Shown: one piece after another, positions 6,534 to 10,122 of the stretch
Position numbering within the stretch: the stretch's first letter is position 1
Layout of the letters: every line of letters begins with the position of its first letter
Origin: Chloroflexi bacterium RBG_13_53_26
GTDB lineage: Bacteria > Chloroflexota > Dehalococcoidia > UBA2247 > RBG-13-53-26
NCBI GenBank assembly: GCA_001795035.1
Contig: MGMW01000053.1
Span: 1-10,122 of the forward strand
DNA: 10,122 nucleotides
Direction: 5' to 3'
Position numbers and translations under genes: made by a program
Notes under the pieces: model-generated
Seen by the model: only the letters and a program-made list of their open reading frames with translations
Databases searched by the model: none
Told to the model about the DNA's origin: nothing

Positions 6534-8746
6534 GACAACCACTGGTAGGCAACTTCGGCCTATGGCTAGTTCTGCTCCAGCTCAAACCCGGAACGGAGAC
6601 AATAGTCAACGATCGGCTAACCCAATCGCTCCCTAATGCAAGGCCATACAAGTGTTTCGGCAAGTTCGACTACATGCTCATGACCGAGTTCCAGGATTTC
6701 GCGCAGTTGCGTGACTTGGACAAAGACCTGCTCGATCTCAGCAGCAATATTCTCCAGGTCAACCACATTGTCTGCTACGCTCTTGACAATCCATGCAGTT
6801 GCCGTCTGAGTGCCGATGCCTATGCCGAAGAGCCCTTTGCCACCATCACCTTTCTGAAGTTTCAGCACGGGTTGATGCGGCAATCTGGCGTCAGCTTAAT
6901 CAGCGCCTTCAACAGCTATCTCGGGGAAGTCAAGGCCGGTCTCCGCTCGAGCCACCAGATCTTATATGGCTGCCTGGGCTGGAATGAACTCCTACTGGTT
7001 ACTTTGGGGAAAGACTTGGACAACACCCTTTGCGATATCGCAGCCATAGGCAAGATGCGTACGAAGGATCTCGGACTCCCTGGAGAGTATGGCCTTTTTG
7101 CAGACACATTCTCGATTGCAGCAATGCGCTTCGGCTGCGTGCAAGAACTGCTGTCTGGCGGAAACCTCGCAGACAGTGGTGTCCCAGAAGTGCAGAAGAT
7201 CCAGGTCAGCCTATCAGTATCCTGCTCAACAGGGAGATCCAGGCAAAGGATACTCGACAAGATAGATGAGTATTTCGGCGACTGCAAGCTGTCGCTGCTC
7301 TACGGGAAGGATGACATCTTGGTCCAGCCGAATACGACTCTTACAACGGCGTTCCTGACGGCTCTGCTGCGGTTCCGCGAGGACGCCGAAGTGAGGCAGC
7401 AGGTTTTCGGAACCTGTACGACTCTTGCACTACCTTGGCTTGGTGAGGAGAAGGATTCCTCTTCACCACCGGCGGAATTAGTCCCGCAACAAGAAGAGAA
7501 GGTGGAAGTCTGCAGCGGTATTACTGAACTCAGGGATCAGAACTACCCGCTATTCAAAAGCCTAAACGACATCCTATGCTCAATGAATGCCTACTTCTCA
7601 GACCCCGTGCTGTGTGACGCATTCCTAGATATGGTGCCCTTCCTCAAGCGACTGGCTCTAGCCCCAAAGGAAGAGGTCTACGATCTGACGATGGATCTCT
7701 GGCAGGCCGTTAACGTGTTTTCAAAAGGCTTCAAACAGCGGTTTGTGGGATCCTCGGTCACCCTGTTCAACGTGACCGAGTCCATTCTCTCCTACCAAGG
7801 CGGCCTGCAAAGGGTCAACGTGGCAGCCTGTCTGATACCAGCGGTCCTGCTCAAACGCCTCAAACATGAGTGGTATGGCTATACGGTTTTCGGCGTCGGG
7901 AACCAGTACAAGCGTTATCACTTTGGTGTCATCAACCTTCCATATGAATGCTTGTTTGAACCGGCCAGGTGGTTCGGAGTTTTCCACGAAGTGGGACACG
8001 ATCTTGCACACAAGAGGCAGGTGCTTCAAGCAGATCCGTCTGTCCTCAAAGAAGCTGGCATAGCCGATCTGGGTGACTACGCAAAGAACAACACCGACGA
8101 GTTGGACGACAAGCTGCCGGATTTGATTACCGCGGTAGAAGCCTACAGTGATCTTTTCGACTTCTTGTGTGGTTTCAGGGAAGACTGGAGCCTGTATGCC
8201 AGCAAGGTCCTCCGCTACGTCTTCTCAAACGTCCCTCAAGAACTTCGTTTCTATCGGGCTTATTTCAAGAGAACGTTCATGGTCTTCTGCTATCACAAGC
8301 TGGGCATCAGACAGGCATTCGAGGATCTCGCCTCGGAGGACTTTGAGGGAACCCGCCGTCGGCTTCTCGAGGAACTCTATGACGAGCTCTGTGGGCTTGT
8401 GGAATCCGTAAAGGACTCCATGCCGCTCAATTTCGACCTGATAAGAGATGTCTACGTGCATCACGCCAGATGGAGGAAGTTCTGCAAGTGGGCAGCTTCG
8501 GACATCGAGACATTAAGGGAGCCGATACCCGAAAAATGGAATGACCGCTGTATTGAAGCTGTTCAGGACCTTCGTAAGGGAATAGCCCGTGATGATTTCG
8601 ATGATGCCGACGGACTCATTCTTAGTTTGCCAATGGAAGAGCGAGACGTCAGGCTTGTTATTGCCATAATTCTCTCCCTCAGCACCAGGTATCTCAGCCA
8701 GTTTGCACCAAGTTCCCTGCCAGTTTTCGTCCGCCAATCTGGATGA
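6521..8746 (+). CDS. Large HExxH (zincin-like) protein with three AsnC/Lrp-effector-like N-terminal modules
   Basis: From TTG 6521 the product has 741 residues and no recognised family name. The C-terminal half holds H489-E-V-G-H493 in a helix (WFGVFHEVGHDLAH). A likely third zinc ligand is E540 in AVEAYSDLFDF, 47 residues later and followed by D544, a pattern typical of gluzincins. The N-terminal 290 residues look like three ferredoxin-like units. Each has a strand, a helix and then a G-x-x-[DE]-hydrophobic motif: G47KFD50YML, G153WNE156LLL, G262KDD265ILV. This recalls the GxYDxLL signature of AsnC/Lrp ligand-binding (RAM) domains. A charged linker (about 315-340) separates it from helical middle and C-terminal parts. 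No signal peptide or membrane helix is seen, so it is likely cytosolic. The 13-nt overlap with the SIR2-like gene implies one functional unit. Peptidase activity and ligand sensing are inferences. Confidence 0.75.
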   Translation: MDSLRQPLVGNFGLWLVLLQLKPGTETIVNDRLTQSLPNARPYKCFGKFDYMLMTEFQDFAQLRDLDKDLLDLSSNILQVNHIVCYALDNPCSCRLSADAYAEEPFATITFLKFQHGLMRQSGVSLISAFNSYLGEVKAGLRSSHQILYGCLGWNELLLVTLGKDLDNTLCDIAAIGKMRTKDLGLPGEYGLFADTFSIAAMRFGCVQELLSGGNLADSGVPEVQKIQVSLSVSCSTGRSRQRILDKIDEYFGDCKLSLLYGKDDILVQPNTTLTTAFLTALLRFREDAEVRQQVFGTCTTLALPWLGEEKDSSSPPAELVPQQEEKVEVCSGITELRDQNYPLFKSLNDILCSMNAYFSDPVLCDAFLDMVPFLKRLALAPKEEVYDLTMDLWQAVNVFSKGFKQRFVGSSVTLFNVTESILSYQGGLQRVNVAACLIPAVLLKRLKHEWYGYTVFGVGNQYKRYHFGVINLPYECLFEPARWFGVFHEVGHDLAHKRQVLQADPSVLKEAGIADLGDYAKNNTDELDDKLPDLITAVEAYSDLFDFLCGFREDWSLYASKVLRYVFSNVPQELRFYRAYFKRTFMVFCYHKLGIRQAFEDLASEDFEGTRRRLLEELYDELCGLVESVKDSMPLNFDLIRDVYVHHARWRKFCKWAASDIETLREPIPEKWNDRCIEAVQDLRKGIARDDFDDADGLILSLPMEERDVRLVIAIILSLSTRYLSQFAPSSLPVFVRQSG

Positions 8747-9007
8747 CCTTGACTGCGAGGTGATTTGCCCTTCCGTATCCAGAAGACCAATGCGCCCACT
8801 GCAGAGAATAGCTTGAGGGGCAACGCAGAACGGTGATCAGAGATATCCTTCCTTCTTCCATGGAAACCCAGGTAACGTAGGTTCGGGATATTCTCATCAT
8901 TTGGTGTACGAGCAATCCCAAAGGTTTTCACCATTTCTCCAGATGATAACTGGACGACTTTCGCTCCCTTGTCACGTCTCTGCGCCACACCGTTTAGAGT
9001 CAGATAT
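8747..9007. other. Right end of the element, no supported gene
   Basis: These 261 bp between the HExxH gene and the orphan tRNA fragment carry no convincing gene or terminator. A minus-strand frame from GTG 8988 runs back into the upstream gene without a ribosome site. The stretch ends at a 10-bp perfect palindrome, CAGATATCTG (9001-9010), whose right end overlaps the start of the att repeat. Confidence 0.5.
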
Positions 9008-9049
9008 CTGGCAGTCAGAAGGTCGCGGGTTCGAGTCCCGCCAGCTCCA
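9008..9049 (+). repeat. Right attachment repeat: orphan 3' fragment of tRNA-Ala (attR)
   Basis: This 42-bp exact copy of 4427-4468 carries the anticodon loop onward: 3' anticodon strand, variable loop, T arm, 3' acceptor strand and discriminator. The 5' half of a tRNA is missing: the bases before it (CAGATAT) do not match the tRNA, so it is not a functional gene. About 40 further bases (9050-9089) resemble the sequence after the intact tRNA at roughly 70%. Confidence 0.88.
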
Positions 9050-9200
9050 TTTCCTTATTAGATCGACACTCTAACTGGATTCGGGGTCTACCCCATGGTT
9101 TTGCAGATCTTGACGATTAGTGGTATAGTATCATCGGCGACCAAAAAATGGGTTGACAAACGGGTTGTCTCTGAATAAGAGGCAGGCCACGGCTGGAAGG

Positions 9201-9227
9201 AAAAAACCCGCCCTGAAGGTCGCCTTC
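9201..9227 (-). terminator. Weak candidate terminator of the DUF3800-like gene
   Basis: On the minus strand, immediately after the stop codon, GAAGG-CGA-CCTTC (9227-9215) can form a short hairpin. A run of six T (9206-9201) follows after eight bases. The gap between stem and T run is longer than usual, so the call is tentative. Confidence 0.35.
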
Positions 9228-9932
9228 TTATTTGCCAAACAGGCAATCGACGAACAAGTACTCCCTCTCTGTGCCCGGTGGCCTTATATAGAAACCCTGC
9301 TCCCAACACTCACCCGCATCATTCTTTAGAAGCAAGGGGCGCAGGGTGTGCATCAGTTTAGCTTGGCCCACCGTCTGACGATGTCTCAGATTGGAGCATG
9401 TGGTTCTCTTTCCCTTGATCCAACAGACTCGGCATGGAGGCAGTGGCACATCGAGCAAGCTTTCCACATATTCACGACCTAGCCCCGCAATAACGTCAGC
9501 AAGTTGTAGCATCAGGTTCCCCCCTGACTTAGTGAACAAGAGCCAATCTGGCCTCGCGCTCTTCAAGTCCAGTTTCTTGTCTTGCTCAAGAGCTGTTCTC
9601 ACTGCATCACGACAGCCGACCCAGCCGATTTCGTCGAACACTAGCAAGACTGGCGCGATGATGACCTCTATCTTGGCTTTCGATAGCAGATCAAGAGCTT
9701 CTGACTTGCGCCGATGCCGCCTGAAGCTCCCATATTTGAGTTCAGCATCTGGTCTGCATCCGATCGTCTTCTTCATGGCCAAGACAACGCCCCGATTATG
9801 CCGAATGTCTTCCTCGGCAGAAATGACCCATGCAATGCAGATGGTAGGAGAGGCCCCAGGGGTTCTCGGGTCCCCATCATCACCGGAGAAATCAGAGAAG
9901 ATTCGGTGCGTGAATGGCTTCTTGTCTGCCAC
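9228..9932 (-). CDS. DUF3800-like protein, possibly shortened in the middle
   Basis: The 234-residue product shows features I associate with DUF3800: an N-terminal strand ending in D14-F-S-G-D18-D-G-D21 (usual form DESGD), E64-L-K66-Y in the next segment, and a C-terminal N139LMLQLADVIAGL helix (usual QLADxxAG). DUF3800 proteins are common in phage and defence islands; their activity is not established to my knowledge, though the conserved acidic residues suggest a metal-dependent nuclease-like fold. The region between the second strand (about 90) and the QLAD helix is only about 50 residues, shorter than I would expect, so an internal deletion is possible. The start is chosen as GTG 9932 because a promoter places transcription there. 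TTG 9992 in the same frame would add 20 residues, and the DUF3800 core normally starts near the N-terminus. The gene lies outside the tRNA-flanked segment. Confidence 0.65.
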   Translation of the reverse strand: MADKKPFTHRIFSDFSGDDGDPRTPGASPTICIAWVISAEEDIRHNRGVVLAMKKTIGCRPDAELKYGSFRRHRRKSEALDLLSKAKIEVIIAPVLLVFDEIGWVGCRDAVRTALEQDKKLDLKSARPDWLLFTKSGGNLMLQLADVIAGLGREYVESLLDVPLPPCRVCWIKGKRTTCSNLRHRQTVGQAKLMHTLRPLLLKNDAGECWEQGFYIRPPGTEREYLFVDCLFGK

Positions 9933-9939
9933 TCGTACT

Positions 9940-9969
9940 ATTATATATGCCTGAGTAGTACGTGGACAA
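9940..9969 (-). promoter_or_regulatory. Candidate promoter for leaderless DUF3800-like mRNA
   Basis: On the minus strand TTGTCC (9969-9964, four of six) and a perfect TATAAT (9945-9940) are separated by 18 bp. The start point, about 7 nt downstream, falls at GTG 9932, so the message would have essentially no leader. Confidence 0.55.
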
Positions 9970-10050
9970 TCCAATTGGACAAGAAAGGACAAAGAGGCCT
10001 TTCACAGCCCCACCAGCGTTTCTTTTTGCAGTAGCACGCCCCTGGACTAT

Positions 10051-10068
10051 ATGCACTATAATGTGCAT
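10051..10068 (+). promoter_or_regulatory. Palindrome enclosing a TATAAT box, probable operator-promoter
   Basis: ATGCAC-TATAAT-GTGCAT is a perfect inverted repeat with 6-bp arms around a consensus -10 box. A dimeric repressor bound here would block the promoter. No good -35 lies 16-18 bp upstream. Transcription would run rightward into a gene beyond the window. A GGCATA repeat at 10078-10083 and 10100-10105 lies just downstream. Confidence 0.45.
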
Positions 10069-10122
10069 CAATAGGTTGGCATATAGCCGCCGGTAATTCG
10101 GCATAAGTCTGACGAAGGTAGC

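Larger units (their letters stand above)
4427..9049. mobile_element. Integrated accessory element in tRNA-Ala, 4.58 kb, no integrase visible
   Basis: The segment is delimited by the intact tRNA-Ala on the left and a 42-bp copy of its 3' part on the right, the usual outcome of site-specific integration into a tRNA gene. Cargo is an interrupted small gene, a 60-residue ORF, and the overlapping SIR2-like and HExxH genes. No recombinase, replication or transfer gene is recognisable inside. The element may be a mobilised defence cassette, a decayed island, or the left unit of a tandem array whose integrase lies right of the window. Boundaries rest on the repeat; mobility is inferred. Confidence 0.7.

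Noticed and set aside
8563..8988. 141-codon minus-strand frame from GTG 8988.
   Set aside because: It overlaps the end of the HExxH gene on the opposite strand, has no ribosome site and shows no recognisable domain.
4397..9049. CRISPR array or tandem repeats anywhere in the window.
   Set aside because: Apart from the two-copy tRNA repeat I saw no regularly spaced repeats.
9101..9129. Promoter-like TTGCAG-17 bp-TGG-TATAGT on the plus strand right of the att fragment.
   Set aside because: The -35 match is poor and no ORF follows before the DUF3800-like gene on the other strand; a small RNA cannot be supported.
9391..9954. 187-codon plus-strand frame.
   Set aside because: It is antisense to the DUF3800-like gene, Ser-rich with no domain, and typical of a shadow frame.

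Overview
The window looks like a bacterial chromosome, gene-dense, of moderate GC, with frequent GTG and TTG starts. The left part carries conserved housekeeping genes. Their type and order (RNase Y, YmdB-type phosphodiesterase, PHP phosphoesterase, SppA-type peptidase, tRNA-Ala) would fit an uncultured Chloroflexota/Dehalococcoidia-like lineage. That assignment is inferred from general resemblance and is not proven by anything in the window.

Layout. Positions 44-3199 hold a tight plus-strand operon: rny, a ymdB-like gene and a PHP-domain gene, with gaps of 18 and 3 nt. All three products act, or are expected to act, on RNA or nucleotides. A convergent minus-strand S49 peptidase (sppA-like, 4270-3476) follows, with a possible small membrane-protein ORF at its 3' side. 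A divergent tRNA-Ala(GGC) lies at 4397-4468.

The tRNA is the boundary of an accessory segment. Its last 42 bases, starting exactly at the first base of the anticodon loop, recur as an orphan copy at 9008-9049. This is the signature of an integrative element inserted at the anticodon loop, and it delimits about 4.58 kb. No integrase is visible inside. The segment has a candidate promoter, a small gene interrupted by one in-frame amber codon (4762-5079), a 60-residue ORF with a very strong Shine-Dalgarno (5093-5275), and then two overlapping genes. These two encode a SIR2-fold protein (5376-6533) and a 741-residue protein with an HEVGH zinc-protease motif (6521-8746), which I cannot assign to a named family. 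The N-terminal third of the larger protein seems to hold three tandem AsnC/Lrp-effector-like modules. The overlapping SIR2 + zincin pair in a tRNA-borne island is a plausible antiphage (abortive infection) module: a ligand-sensing protease coupled to an NAD-consuming effector. This function is inference.

Right of the orphan tRNA fragment there is a minus-strand DUF3800-like gene with a well-formed promoter placed for a leaderless GTG start. At the window end is an 18-bp palindrome wrapped around a TATAAT box. This part may belong to a second, tandem element that continues beyond the window and could carry the missing integrase.
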